64,000 bases of DNA from Luteimicrobium sp042670205 (lineage in GTDB: Bacteria > Actinomycetota > Actinomycetes > Actinomycetales > Cellulomonadaceae). Position 1 is the first letter of the stretch. Each line of letters begins with the position of its first letter. A program made the position numbers and the translations under genes. This document shows, piece by piece, positions 1-8,420 of this stretch. The notes below the pieces were generated by a model. The model ran no database searches and was not told the DNA's origin. It worked only from the letters and a program-made list of their open reading frames with translations. The DNA lies in NCBI RefSeq assembly GCF_042670205.1, contig NZ_JBHUWD010000026.1, positions 3,540 to 67,539 of the forward strand, given 5' to 3'.

Positions 1-260
1 CCCTCGACGTTGGCCTGCGGCATGAACTGGATGCCGTGCTGGAGGTCGAGCACCTCGGCGTCGACCTTGGCCTTGTTGACGTCGAGCAGCGCGACGTTAC
101 GGGCGGCACCGCGCATGAGCATCGCGTAGGCCGTCGTGGCGCCCACGGCGCCCGCCCCGACGATGGAGACCTTCGACGGGCGCCCTTCGGGCCGTGTCCC
201 GGACGCCGCCGCGTTCTCGGGGTGCCCGCCGGTGATCCCTGGTGCTGCGCTCGGTGCCAT
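1..260 (-). CDS. ldh: L-lactate dehydrogenase, N-terminal part (cut by window edge)
   Basis: The reverse strand reads an open frame from an ATG at 260 to the window edge. After a roughly 28-residue extension it gives the Rossmann dinucleotide motif VSIVGAGAVGATTAYAM, then an acidic strand end (LLDVN) and DLQHGIQFMPQ. This is the NAD-binding start of the L-lactate/malate dehydrogenase family, and the DLQHG-type segment favours lactate dehydrogenase. The family reduces pyruvate to lactate with NADH in the cytoplasm. Only about 86 residues are present, so the catalytic arginine and histidine cannot be checked. The long N-terminal extension leaves some doubt about the start. Confidence 0.85.
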   Translation of the reverse strand, partial: MAPSAAPGITGGHPENAAASGTRPEGRPSKVSIVGAGAVGATTAYAMLMRGAARNVALLDVNKAKVDAEVLDLQHGIQFMPQANVE

Positions 261-302
261 CGTGCCGCCTCTCGGTCAGGTGACGTGTCCGCCGCGCCCA
301 GC

Positions 303-2402
303 CTAGGAGCGCAACCGCTCCAGCGCAGAGGCAACCAGAGCCGGGTCCTGTGTCGGCCAGAAGCCCGGCATGGAGCGCTGCAGGAACGTGCCGTAGCGAG
401 CGCGCGCGAGGCGCGAGTCGAGCACCGCCACGACGCCCCGGTCGGTCGTCGACCGCACGAGACGCCCGGCCCCCTGCGCGAGCAGCAGCGCGGCGTGCGT
501 CGCGGAGACCTGCATGAAGCCGTTCCCGCCACCGGCGTCGACGGCTTCGGAGCGCGCGGACCGGACCGGGTCGTCGGGGCGCGGGAACGGGATGCGGTCG
601 ATGACGACCAGCGACAGCGACGGGCCGGGGACGTCGACCCCCTGCCACAAGGACAGCGTGCCGAACAGGCACGTCTCCTCGTCGGCGGCGAACTCCCGCA
701 CGAGCGTCGGGAGCTGGTCGTCCCCCTGGCACAGGATCGGCACCTCGAGCCGGTCGCGCAGCGCCTCGGCGGCCTCCTCTGCCGCTCGCCGCGACGAGAA
801 CAGCCCGAGCGTGCGTCCCCCGGCGGCGCGCACGAGCCGCTCGAGCTCGGCGAGGTGCGCCTCGCTCGCCTGCCTCCCCGGCGGGTCGAGGTGGCGCGCG
901 ACGTAGAGGATGCCCTGCCGGGCGTAGTCGAACGGGCTGCCCACGTCGAGGCCGCGCCAGGACACGCCGTCGGCGACGAGGCCGAGCGACCGCGCGGCGG
1001 AGTCGAACGATCCGCCGAGCTCGAGCGTCGCCGACGTGAACACGCCCGTGCGGTCCGCGAGGAGCTGGCTGCGGATGAGCCCGGCGACCCCGAGCGGCGC
1101 GGCGTACAACGTCGAGACGGCGGGGCCGGAGCCGAAGTCGCCGGCGCGCGCGCACCAGACGACGTCGTGACCGTCGGGGTCTGCTGCGAGCCGTTCCGCC
1201 ACCTCGAACACGGCGAGCACGGCGGCCTGGGCCATCTTGAGCCCCGAGCCCGACTCGCCCTTGGCCTGCGGGTCGGGCTTGAGCGCCGACTGGAGCGTCC
1301 GGAGCCCGTCGCGGACGGCGGCCACGGCCAGGCGGGCGTCGTCGGGCAGTCCGTGGGGGTACCGCTCGGCCGGGAGCTGGGCCACGAGCGCGCCGAACGT
1401 CTGGGTGGCCGTGTCGAGCGCCTCGGTGGCGATGCCCCCGTGCCGGCGCGCGAGCCGCGCGGCGTGCTCGATCGCGGGGACCGACAGCTCGACGGTCGCC
1501 TGCGCGGTCACGCGGTCGGCGAGCTCGTGCGCCTCGTCGACGACGAGCACGTGGTGCTCGGGCAGCGCGCCCGGGGAGCCGGAGGCCGCGACACCGAGCA
1601 TCGCGTGGTTCGTGACGACGACGTCCGCCTCGCGGGCCGCCTGCCGCGCTCGCTCCGGGAAGCACTCCGCGAGCAGCGGGCAGCGGGTGCCGAGGCACTC
1701 GAGCGCCGTCACCGACACCTGCCGCCACGCGCGGTCGCTCACACCCGGCACGAGCTCGTCGCGATCGCCGGAGTCGGTCTCCTCGATCCACGCGCGCGCG
1801 GCCCGGACCTCGTCGGCGAGCGAGCGCCCGCCGCGCCGCCCCCGCGGCTCGCGCCCGCCCGACGCCGGTGCGGTAGCGTCGCCGCCGCCGTCGGCCGCGG
1901 GATGGTCGGCAGCACCCGACGGCTCGAGGTCGAACAGGGTGCCGCCCTCGTCGACCGGGTAGCCGCCCTCGACCTTGTGCTTGCACGCGTAGTTGTGCCA
2001 GCCCTTGAGGAGCGCGATGCGCGGCGGCCGCGGCAGCCGCGGCGCGAGCGCGTCGGCCACGAGCGGCAGATCCCGCGTGAGCACCTGGCGCTGCAGGGCG
2101 AGCGTGGCCGTGGAGACGACGACGCGCTCGTCCGTCGTCACGGCGTGCCGGACCGCGGGGACGAGGTAGCCCAGCGACTTGCCGGTGCCGGTGCCCGCCT
2201 GGACGAGCAGGTGCTCGCCGGAACGCACCGCCTCGGCGACGGCCTGCGCCATGCGGGCCTGCCCCTCGCGGGGCGCTCCGCCGAGAGCACCGACGGCGAC
2301 GTCGAGCAGGGCGTCGATCTCGGGGTCCGGCCGCGCCTCGCCCGCGGGCGACGCCGGTCGGGTGGTCGGGCTGGTCGCGTCGGGAGTCACGGTCGGGGGC
2401 AC
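303..2402 (-). CDS. dinG: DinG/XPD-type ATP-dependent DNA helicase
   Basis: The 699-residue protein is a superfamily 2 helicase of the DinG/YoaA type, which unwinds DNA 5'-3' and helps resolve R-loops and damage intermediates. Visible motifs are Walker A (QAGTGTGKS), the DEAH box in VVDEAHEL, and a late GTLSLWQGVDVPG segment. Cysteines in YACKHK and in CLGTRCPLLAEC are placed like the four ligands of the XPD-family iron-sulfur cluster. The length fits the family. No LexA-type palindrome was found upstream, so SOS control is not supported here. It lies between ldh and hflX on the same strand. Confidence 0.93.
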   Translation of the reverse strand: MPPTVTPDATSPTTRPASPAGEARPDPEIDALLDVAVGALGGAPREGQARMAQAVAEAVRSGEHLLVQAGTGTGKSLGYLVPAVRHAVTTDERVVVSTATLALQRQVLTRDLPLVADALAPRLPRPPRIALLKGWHNYACKHKVEGGYPVDEGGTLFDLEPSGAADHPAADGGGDATAPASGGREPRGRRGGRSLADEVRAARAWIEETDSGDRDELVPGVSDRAWRQVSVTALECLGTRCPLLAECFPERARQAAREADVVVTNHAMLGVAASGSPGALPEHHVLVVDEAHELADRVTAQATVELSVPAIEHAARLARRHGGIATEALDTATQTFGALVAQLPAERYPHGLPDDARLAVAAVRDGLRTLQSALKPDPQAKGESGSGLKMAQAAVLAVFEVAERLAADPDGHDVVWCARAGDFGSGPAVSTLYAAPLGVAGLIRSQLLADRTGVFTSATLELGGSFDSAARSLGLVADGVSWRGLDVGSPFDYARQGILYVARHLDPPGRQASEAHLAELERLVRAAGGRTLGLFSSRRAAEEAAEALRDRLEVPILCQGDDQLPTLVREFAADEETCLFGTLSLWQGVDVPGPSLSLVVIDRIPFPRPDDPVRSARSEAVDAGGGNGFMQVSATHAALLLAQGAGRLVRSTTDRGVVAVLDSRLARARYGTFLQRSMPGFWPTQDPALVASALERLRS

Positions 2403-2499
2403 CCGGCGAGTCTACGAGCGGCCTCCCACCCGCGGCGCCGCGCGGTGCAGCCTGTGGACGGGGAGCGACCCGGACGCACCGCGTCGGCCGCGGACGGCG

Positions 2500-4053
2500 T
2501 CAGGCGAGCGAGCCCGTGGACGCGCCGACGCTCACCGAGCGGAGCTCCGCGGCCAGCGCGGCGTCCACGCGGGCACGGAGCTCGGTGCCGTCGGCGGTGT
2601 GCTCCTCGTGCTCGATCTGCCCGTCCGCGTGCACCCGGCTCACCAGGTCCCCGCGGTCGTAGGGCACGACGACGTCCACGCGCTCCCCCGGCTGCGGCAG
2701 CGCCGCTGCGACCCGCTCGAGCAGGTGCTCGACGCCCTGCCCCGTGTGGGCGGACACGAGGACGGCGTCGGCCTCCCGGCGGCGCACGCGCGCGACGACC
2801 TCGGGGTCGGCGGCGTCGGCCTTGTTGAGCACGACGATCTCGGGCACGTCGAGCGCGCCCGGCACGTCGGCGAGGACCTCCCGCACGGCCGCGATCTGCC
2901 CCTCGGGGTCGGGGTGGCTGGCGTCGACGACGTGCAGCAGCAGGTCGGCGTCGCCGGCCTCCTCGAGCGTGGAGCGGAACGCCTCGACGAGCTGGTGCGG
3001 CAGGTGCCGCACGAACCCGACGGTGTCGGCGAGCGTGTAGGCGCGGCCGTCGGGCGTCCGGGCCCGGCGCACGGTCGGGTCGAGGGTTGCGAAGAGCGCG
3101 TTCTCGACGAGCACGCCCGCACCCGTGAGGGCGTTGAGGAGCGACGACTTGCCGGCGTTCGTGTAGCCGACGATCGCCACCGACGGCACGGCGTTGCGCT
3201 TGCGGGACGCGCGCTTGGCCTCGCGCGCCGGGGCCATCCCCGCGATCTGGCGGCGCAGCTTGGCCATCCGGTTGCGGATGCGGCGGCGGTCGAGCTCGAT
3301 CTTCGTCTCGCCGGGGCCGCGCGAGCCCATGCCCGCGCCGCCCGAGCCGACCTGGCCGCCCGCCTGGCGGGACATCGAGTCGCCCCAGCCGCGCAGGCGC
3401 GGGAGCAGGTACTCGAGCTGCGCGAGCTCGACCTGCGCCTTGCCCTCCTTGGACTTGGCGTGCTGGGCGAAGATGTCGAGGATCAGCGCCGTCCGGTCGA
3501 CGACCTTGACCTTGACGATGTCCTCGAGCGCGCGGCGCTGGGAAGGCGCGAGCTCGCCGTCGACCACGACCGTGTCGGCCCCGGTCTCGAGGACGATCGC
3601 CGCGAGCTCCGCGGCCTTGCCCTGGCCGAGGTACGTGCCGGGGTCGGGGTTGTGGCGGCGCTGCAGGACGCCGTCGAGCACCTGCGAGCCGGCGGTCTCC
3701 GCGAGCGCGGCGAGCTCACGGAGCGAGACCTCGGCGTCGGCGGCGTCGCGGGAGAACAGGCCGACGAGGACGACCCGCTCGAGCCGCAGCGAGCGGTACT
3801 CGACCTCGGTGACGTCCTCGAGCTCGGTCGACAGCCCGGCGACACGGCGCAGCGCGCTGCGCTCCTCGAGGTCGAGCTGCTCGCCGTCGGCGGCGGTGTG
3901 GCGGGTCGCGCCCTCGTCGACGGCGGTGCCGGCGCGGGCGAGGACCCGGGCGACGACGGCGCGCGCGGTGGCGTCCACGTCGTCGGTGCGTGCATCCCGG
4001 GCCACGTCGGTCTCCGCGGGCGTCTCGGGACGGTTCTCAGGGGTGGGTGTCAT
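2500..4053 (-). CDS. hflX: Ribosome-associated GTPase HflX
   Basis: The 517-residue protein has the HflX N-terminal domain (PGTYLGQGKAAEL, then the glycine-rich linker and RGPGETKIELDRR) followed by a GTPase domain. G1 is GYTNAGKSSLLN, G2 lies in LFATLDPT, G3 is DTVGF and G4 is NKAD. HflX binds the 50S subunit and can split stalled or hibernating ribosomes under stress. The start is the ATG at 4053, preceded on its strand by GAGAGGA at good spacing. HflX next to dapF-miaA is the common actinobacterial order. The N-terminal tail of about 70 residues is acidic and poorly conserved in the family. Confidence 0.96.
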   Translation of the reverse strand: MTPTPENRPETPAETDVARDARTDDVDATARAVVARVLARAGTAVDEGATRHTAADGEQLDLEERSALRRVAGLSTELEDVTEVEYRSLRLERVVLVGLFSRDAADAEVSLRELAALAETAGSQVLDGVLQRRHNPDPGTYLGQGKAAELAAIVLETGADTVVVDGELAPSQRRALEDIVKVKVVDRTALILDIFAQHAKSKEGKAQVELAQLEYLLPRLRGWGDSMSRQAGGQVGSGGAGMGSRGPGETKIELDRRRIRNRMAKLRRQIAGMAPAREAKRASRKRNAVPSVAIVGYTNAGKSSLLNALTGAGVLVENALFATLDPTVRRARTPDGRAYTLADTVGFVRHLPHQLVEAFRSTLEEAGDADLLLHVVDASHPDPEGQIAAVREVLADVPGALDVPEIVVLNKADAADPEVVARVRRREADAVLVSAHTGQGVEHLLERVAAALPQPGERVDVVVPYDRGDLVSRVHADGQIEHEEHTADGTELRARVDAALAAELRSVSVGASTGSLA

Positions 4054-4111
4054 GCAGTCCTCTCGTCCCCCCTAGGATCCCACGCCGGCGCCCACCCCTG
4101 CCAGCCGTTTG

Positions 4112-4117
4112 TAGACT
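4112..4117 (+). promoter_or_regulatory. -10 box of a leaderless promoter (TAGACT)
   Basis: TAGACT lies 8 nt before the methyltransferase ATG at 4126, which would place the transcription start at or beside the start codon. No convincing -35 box or Shine-Dalgarno sequence is visible. The call is an inference from spacing. Confidence 0.5.
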
Positions 4118-4125
4118 CGTCCGCT

Positions 4126-4764
4126 ATGAGCGAGCAGCCGGACCACTACTTCACGGCCCGGCCGGCGTCGTCGGACGAGCGACGGGCGCTGACGGTCCGG
4201 CTCGCGGGGCGCGACGTCGAGGTCGAGACGGCGGGCGGCGTCTTCTCGCCGGGCCGCGTGGACCTCGGGACGCAGGTGCTGCTGCGCACGGTCCCCGACC
4301 TCCCCGCGGACGCGGCGGACGTCCTCGACCTGGGCTGCGGCTGGGGCCCGGTGGCGCTGACGATGGCCCTCGAGGCCCGCGACCGCGCGCTCGCGGCGAC
4401 CCGGGTCTGGGCCGTCGACGTCAACGAGCGCTCGCTCGACCTCGTGGCGCGCAACGCCGCACGGCTGGGCGTCGCGGTCGAGGCCCGCCTGCCCGACGAC
4501 GTCCCGGACGACGTGCGCTTCGACACGATCTGGTCCAACCCGCCCATCCGCGTCGGCAAGGAGGCGCTGCACGCGCTCCTCGCGCGCTGGCTGCCGCGAC
4601 TGCGAGCCGGCGGCGACGCGTGGCTCGTGGTCCAGCGCAACCTCGGCGCCGACTCGCTGCAGGGGTGGCTGGCCGACTGGCTGGCCGAGCACCAGGAGGG
4701 CGCGACGATCGAGCGCGCCGCGTCCGCGAAGGGGTTCAGGGTGCTGCGGGTGCACCAGCGCTGA
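4126..4764 (+). CDS. Class I SAM-dependent methyltransferase (RsmC/RlmG-like)
   Basis: The 212-residue protein shows a SAM-binding motif I (VLDLGCGWGPVAL), an acidic motif II (AVDVNERSLDL) and the NPPI catalytic motif in IWSNPPIRVGK. NPPI-type tetrads belong to N-methyltransferases that modify exocyclic amino groups of bases, and the fold matches the C-terminal half of RsmC (16S rRNA guanine N2). It lacks the N-terminal RsmC domain, which is usual for actinobacterial short forms. I chose the ATG at 4126 although the frame is open far upstream, because family homology begins there and a -10 box is placed for leaderless expression. Its 3' end overlaps convergent dapF by 29 bp. The exact substrate is unknown. 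Confidence 0.85.
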   Translation: MSEQPDHYFTARPASSDERRALTVRLAGRDVEVETAGGVFSPGRVDLGTQVLLRTVPDLPADAADVLDLGCGWGPVALTMALEARDRALAATRVWAVDVNERSLDLVARNAARLGVAVEARLPDDVPDDVRFDTIWSNPPIRVGKEALHALLARWLPRLRAGGDAWLVVQRNLGADSLQGWLADWLAEHQEGATIERAASAKGFRVLRVHQR

Positions 4765-5725
4765 CGTCGGCGGTCACGAGGGCCCGCGCGTCCGGCGCAC
4801 CGCCGTCCAGCGGGAACCGTCCGGCGTAGGACAGCACGGCCGGCCCCGCGAGCTCGACGCGACCCCCGGGGAGCGCCCGCACGCGGACCGTCCCGCCGGG
4901 GATGTCCACCAGCCAGGTGTCGGGCGAGCCCGGCCCGGCCCACGCGCGCACCGCGAGCGCCGCAGCGCAGGTGCCGGTCCCGCAGGACTCCGTCTCCCCC
5001 ACGCCGCGCTCGAACACGCGCATGCGCACGCGGCCCACGGAGCCGTCCGCGGTCTCCTCCTCGCCCAGGGGCACGACGAGCTCGACGTTCGTCCCGTGCG
5101 GCGGGACGGGCTGGACCTGGGGCTGGACGGTGAGGTCGAGCTCCTCGAGCTCCGTCGCGTCCGCGAGCGCCACGACCGTGTGCGGGTTGCCGAGGTCGAC
5201 GCTGAGCGCCGGCCGGGCGGCGCGCCACCCGTGGACGGCGACCTGAGCGTCGGCACCGCGAGCGACGGCGTCGTCCCCGCCGGGGAACGTCCACGGGCCC
5301 ATGTCGACGGCGTACCAGCCGTTCGCCTCACGGACGACGCGCTTGACGCCCGCGCGCGTCCCGACGGCGAGCGTGCTCCCGTCCGAGAGGTCGACGAGGT
5401 CGAGGAGCTCCGCGAACGCCGCGAACACGCGGACCCCGTTGCCGCACATCTCGGCGACCGAGCCGTCGGCGTTGCGGTAGTCCATGAACCACACGGCGGC
5501 GGGGTCCTCGGCGAGCACGGCCGCGCCCTCGGGCAGGCTCGCGGACGGCGCCAGGCGGATGACACCGTCCGCGCCCACCCCCGAGCGCCGGTCCGCGAGG
5601 CGCCGGACGAGGTCGGCGGTGAGGTCGAGGCGGCCGTCGGGGTCGGCGACGAGCACGAAGTCGTTGCGCGTCCCGTGGCCCTTGACGAACGGCAGCTCGT
5701 CGGGCGTCTCGTGCGTCCCGGTCAT
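4736..5725 (-). CDS. dapF: Diaminopimelate epimerase
   Basis: The 329-residue DapF converts LL- to meso-diaminopimelate for lysine and peptidoglycan synthesis. The two catalytic cysteine regions are visible: MCGNGVRVFA in the first half, and ESCGTGTCAAALA in the second. The N-terminal FVKGHGTRNDFV is typical. The start ATG overlaps the miaA stop as ATGA, so the two are translationally coupled. A TAGTCT box 6 nt before the ATG could also give an internal leaderless transcript. The 3' end overlaps the convergent methyltransferase gene. Confidence 0.97.
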   Translation of the reverse strand: MTGTHETPDELPFVKGHGTRNDFVLVADPDGRLDLTADLVRRLADRRSGVGADGVIRLAPSASLPEGAAVLAEDPAAVWFMDYRNADGSVAEMCGNGVRVFAAFAELLDLVDLSDGSTLAVGTRAGVKRVVREANGWYAVDMGPWTFPGGDDAVARGADAQVAVHGWRAARPALSVDLGNPHTVVALADATELEELDLTVQPQVQPVPPHGTNVELVVPLGEEETADGSVGRVRMRVFERGVGETESCGTGTCAAALAVRAWAGPGSPDTWLVDIPGGTVRVRALPGGRVELAGPAVLSYAGRFPLDGGAPDARALVTADVSAGAPAAP

Positions 5726-6687
5726 GACCCCAGACTACGGCGGACCGGGCCGTCCCCAGGCTCCGGGGCGGTCCCGGCGTCGGCGGCCTCGACGACCTCG
5801 AGCGCGCGTGCGAACAGGTCCGGCGCCTGGGCGTCGAGCCAGTGCACGCGCGGGTCACGTCCGAACCAGCCCATCTGCTTGCGGGCGAGCCGCCGGGTGT
5901 TCGCGGTGACGGCCTCGCGCGCGGCGGCCTCGTCGGTCTCACCGCGCAGGGCGGCCAGGACCTCGGCGTACCCGACGGCGCGCGCGGCGGTCCGGCCGAG
6001 GCGGGGCGCGAGGGCCCGCACCTCGTCGACGAGCCCCTCGTCCCACATGCGTTCGACGCGTCCGGCGACGCGGGCGTCGAGCGTGGCACGGTCGCTGTCG
6101 AGCCCGAGCTGGACGGTCGGCAGGACGTACTCCTGCCGCGGCAGGTTGGCCGTGTAGGGCTCGCCGGTGATCGCGATCACCTCGAGGGCCCGTACGAGGC
6201 GCCGGACGTTGCGGGGCCCGATCGACGCGGCCGCCTGCGGGTCGGCGCGGACCAGCTCGTCGTGCAGGGCCCGCGCACCCTCGCGCCCGGCCCGCTCCTC
6301 CAGCTCCGCGCGCACGCGCGGGTCGGTCCCCGGGAAGTCCATCGCGTCGAGCAGCGCCCGGACGTAGAGCCCCGACCCGCCGACGACGACGGCGCGAGCC
6401 CCCCGGCCTTCGATCGCCGCGAGGTCCGCACGCGCCGCCTCCTGGTAGCGCGCCACGGAGGCGTCCTCCTCGGGCTCGATCACGTCGAGCTGGTGGTGGA
6501 CGATGCCGCGACGCTCCGGGGCCGGGACCTTCGCGGTGCCGATGTCCATGCCGCGGTAGAGCTGGTAGGCGTCGGCGTTGACGATCTCCGCACCGCCGGG
6601 CGCCCGCTCCCCCAGGCGCTCGGCGAGGTCGAGCGCGAGGTCGGACTTGCCGGTCGCGGTCGGTCCGACGACGGCGACGATCAGCAC
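5722..6687 (-). CDS. miaA: tRNA dimethylallyltransferase
   Basis: MiaA transfers a dimethylallyl group to the N6 of A37 in tRNAs that read UNN codons. The P-loop GPTATGKSDLAL, the NADAYQLYRGMDIGTAK segment and the GGSGLYVRALLD motif are all present. The enzyme acts before MiaB, whose gene lies 1.7 kb away. I place the start at the GTG at 6687, giving 321 residues: it directly precedes LIVAVVGPTATGKS and overlaps the upstream stop codon by 7 bp. The longer open frame to 6915 is a read-through of the neighbouring gene's frame. Confidence 0.95.
   Translation of the reverse strand: MLIVAVVGPTATGKSDLALDLAERLGERAPGGAEIVNADAYQLYRGMDIGTAKVPAPERRGIVHHQLDVIEPEEDASVARYQEAARADLAAIEGRGARAVVVGGSGLYVRALLDAMDFPGTDPRVRAELEERAGREGARALHDELVRADPQAAASIGPRNVRRLVRALEVIAITGEPYTANLPRQEYVLPTVQLGLDSDRATLDARVAGRVERMWDEGLVDEVRALAPRLGRTAARAVGYAEVLAALRGETDEAAAREAVTANTRRLARKQMGWFGRDPRVHWLDAQAPDLFARALEVVEAADAGTAPEPGDGPVRRSLGS
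5732..5737 (-). promoter_or_regulatory. -10 box (TAGTCT), possible internal leaderless promoter of dapF
   Basis: On the reverse strand TAGTCT is followed by 6 nt and then the dapF ATG. It lies inside the miaA 3' end. It fits the leaderless pattern seen at several other genes in this window. Confidence 0.4.
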
Positions 6688-7136
6688 GCGCGCTCCACGT
6701 GGACGACGGCACCGGCGCGGGCCGCCCGATGCCCGGACGGCACGTCCAGGACCTCGACGGGTGTGTCCCACCCGGCTGCGCCGAGCGCGAGGAGGGCGAC
6801 GGTCGCGGCGACGCCGGCTCGGGGGGCGGCGGCGTCGTCGTTGCCGGTGAAGCGCCATGCGACCGCTGCGGCGTCGACGCCCTGAGCACCCGGGTCCGGG
6901 ACAGGACGCGTCCACGCCGCGGCGGCAGCGTCGTCCGCCCCGTCGACCACGACCCGCACCCCGACGGCGTCCCGCAGCGCGGCGCGGAGCTCGTCCACCA
7001 GCGCGCCGGCCGCTGCGGCGTCGTGCCCGCGGCCCGCGACCCCGGGGACGAGCGTCGCGTCACCCGGTACCCGCACGCGCGCGAGTGCGTCGGCGCCGGT
7101 CCGCACGAGGCCGGCGGCGGCGTGCTCGGTCGTCAT
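6681..7136 (-). CDS. Conserved-position hypothetical protein upstream of miaA
   Basis: This is a 151-residue alanine-rich protein with no motif I recognise. It has alternating short helices rich in Ala/Asp and a VALLALGAAGWDTPVEVLDVPSGH segment near the C-terminus, and no signal peptide or membrane helix. Its stop codon overlaps the miaA GTG, so it is very likely in the miaA-dapF operon. Actinobacteria such as Mycobacterium carry an alanine-rich gene of unknown function at this place, but I cannot confirm homology. The reading frame is credible from its tight packing and codon usage; the function is unknown. Confidence 0.6.
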   Translation of the reverse strand: MTTEHAAAGLVRTGADALARVRVPGDATLVPGVAGRGHDAAAAGALVDELRAALRDAVGVRVVVDGADDAAAAAWTRPVPDPGAQGVDAAAVAWRFTGNDDAAAPRAGVAATVALLALGAAGWDTPVEVLDVPSGHRAARAGAVVHVERAC

Positions 7137-7202
7137 GGCGCGAGACTACGACACCCGCCGCCCGCGACCCGCCCGGCGCACGCCCCGCAGGGGTCCGGCG
7201 GG

Positions 7203-7208
7203 TACGGT
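7203..7208 (+). promoter_or_regulatory. -10 box of a leaderless promoter (TACGGT)
   Basis: TACGGT is followed by exactly 6 nt and the GTG at 7215 that starts the first YbjN-domain gene. There is no Shine-Dalgarno sequence. Confidence 0.55.
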
Positions 7209-7214
7209 GGATCC

Positions 7215-7877
7215 GTGGGGCACTTCGAGTGGCGGCGACCGTTCGGTCGCAGGGACGGCGGACCGGACGGTCCGGGCCCGTCCGGCGGCCGGGCGCAGCG
7301 GGGCTCGGGCCGGATGCGGCGCGAGCGGCTCGACGACGCGACCGCGGCGCGGCTCGGGCTCGATGCGACGGGGGACGTCACGGCAGCGCGTGCGACGGAC
7401 GGCGCGGGCGGCCACGACCCCGTCCAGCTCGCCGTCGCCGACCTCGCGCCGGCGCCGGTCGACCGGGCGCGCGTCGTCGACTGGCTGCTCGCGGGCGGGT
7501 TCTCCTACTTCGTCGACTCCGAGGGCGACGTCGGCGGGCTGTGGCAGGGCCGCCTGTTCTACTTCCTGCTCTTCGGCGAGCACGAGGAGATCGTGCAGGT
7601 CCGCGGGCAGTGGAACCGCGAGGTCACGATCGAGCGCCTCGAGGAGATCCTCGAGCTGTGCAACGAGTGGAACGCGGACCGGATCTGGCCCAAGGCGTAC
7701 ACGCGCGTCCGCGACAACGGGCTCGTGCAGGTCTACACGGAGGTCACCGTCGACCTCGAGTTCGGTGCCAACGACGACCAGCTCGCCGACGTGCTCCAGT
7801 GCGGGCTGTCGACGGCGTCGGTGTTCTTCGACTCCCTCGACGAGACCTACCCCGACCCCCTGCGGAGCGCACCGTGA
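7215..7877 (+). CDS. YbjN domain-containing protein (first of a pair)
   Basis: The 220-residue protein has a charged, disordered N-terminus of about 80 residues followed by a YbjN-type domain of the class found in type III secretion chaperone-like folds. Recognisable pieces are VDSEGDVGGLWQGRLFYF, VRGQWNREV, CNEWNADRIWPKAY and VYTEVTVDLEFGANDDQL. The biochemical role of actinobacterial YbjN proteins is not established. The GTG at 7215 is chosen from the leaderless promoter just before it. It overlaps the next YbjN gene by 4 bp, so the two are co-translated and may form a hetero-oligomer (inference). Confidence 0.85.
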   Translation: MGHFEWRRPFGRRDGGPDGPGPSGGRAQRGSGRMRRERLDDATAARLGLDATGDVTAARATDGAGGHDPVQLAVADLAPAPVDRARVVDWLLAGGFSYFVDSEGDVGGLWQGRLFYFLLFGEHEEIVQVRGQWNREVTIERLEEILELCNEWNADRIWPKAYTRVRDNGLVQVYTEVTVDLEFGANDDQLADVLQCGLSTASVFFDSLDETYPDPLRSAP

Positions 7878-8398
7878 GCGGCGGCAACCAGACCGGCTGG
7901 CTCGCCCGTCTGTTCGGCAACCGGCCCAAGACCGCGGAGGCGCCGCGCGTGCGCGGGGACGCCGAGCTGCCCACGCCCGCGACCATGGACCGGGTCGGCA
8001 CGTTCCTCACGCGCAAGGGCTACCGGTTCCGCGTCGACGAGGACGGCGACATCACCGGCACCTGGGAGGGGCACCGCTTCTGGTTCATGCTGCTGGGGCC
8101 CGAGCAGCACGTCCTGCAGGTCCGCGGACGCTGGGAGCGCACCGTCCCGCCCGAGGCCCGCCTCGCCCTCCTGCAGGCCATGAACGACTGGAACCGAGAA
8201 CGGATCTGGCCCAAGGTGTACACGCGCGAGGAGGGCGACCGGCTCGCCGTCTACGCGGAGGTCTCGGTCGACCTCGAGCACGGCGCGACGGGCGACCAGC
8301 TCGGCCAGGTGGTCTCGTGCGGGCTGGGCACCGGCGTCCAGGTGTTCTCGTCGCTCGGGACCCTGCTCCCCCCGCCCGACGACGAGCCGGAGGACTAG
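7874..8398 (+). CDS. YbjN domain-containing protein (second of a pair)
   Basis: The 174-residue protein is homologous to its upstream neighbour. RVDEDGDITGTWEGHRFWFMLLG, MNDWNRERIWPKVYTRE and AEVSVDLEHGATGDQLGQVVSCGL align with the same segments of the first protein. The start GTG overlaps the preceding stop as GTGA. The N-terminus differs: it is short and begins with a basic/aromatic segment (GWLARLFGNRPK) that could be amphipathic. The pair probably arose by tandem duplication with divergence. Function is unknown. It ends convergently with miaB. Confidence 0.85.
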   Translation: MSGGNQTGWLARLFGNRPKTAEAPRVRGDAELPTPATMDRVGTFLTRKGYRFRVDEDGDITGTWEGHRFWFMLLGPEQHVLQVRGRWERTVPPEARLALLQAMNDWNRERIWPKVYTREEGDRLAVYAEVSVDLEHGATGDQLGQVVSCGLGTGVQVFSSLGTLLPPPDDEPED

Positions 8399-8420
8399 CG
8401 GAGCGTCTGGTCGCGTGTCC

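Noticed and set aside
303..2499. SOS control of the dinG-type helicase
   Set aside because: No GAACNNNNGTTC-type palindrome was found in the 97 bp upstream of its start.
36..2828. 930-residue forward open frame
   Set aside because: It runs antisense through the ldh fragment, dinG and hflX, and its translation is arginine/glycine-rich with no family match. Such frames are common in very GC-rich DNA.
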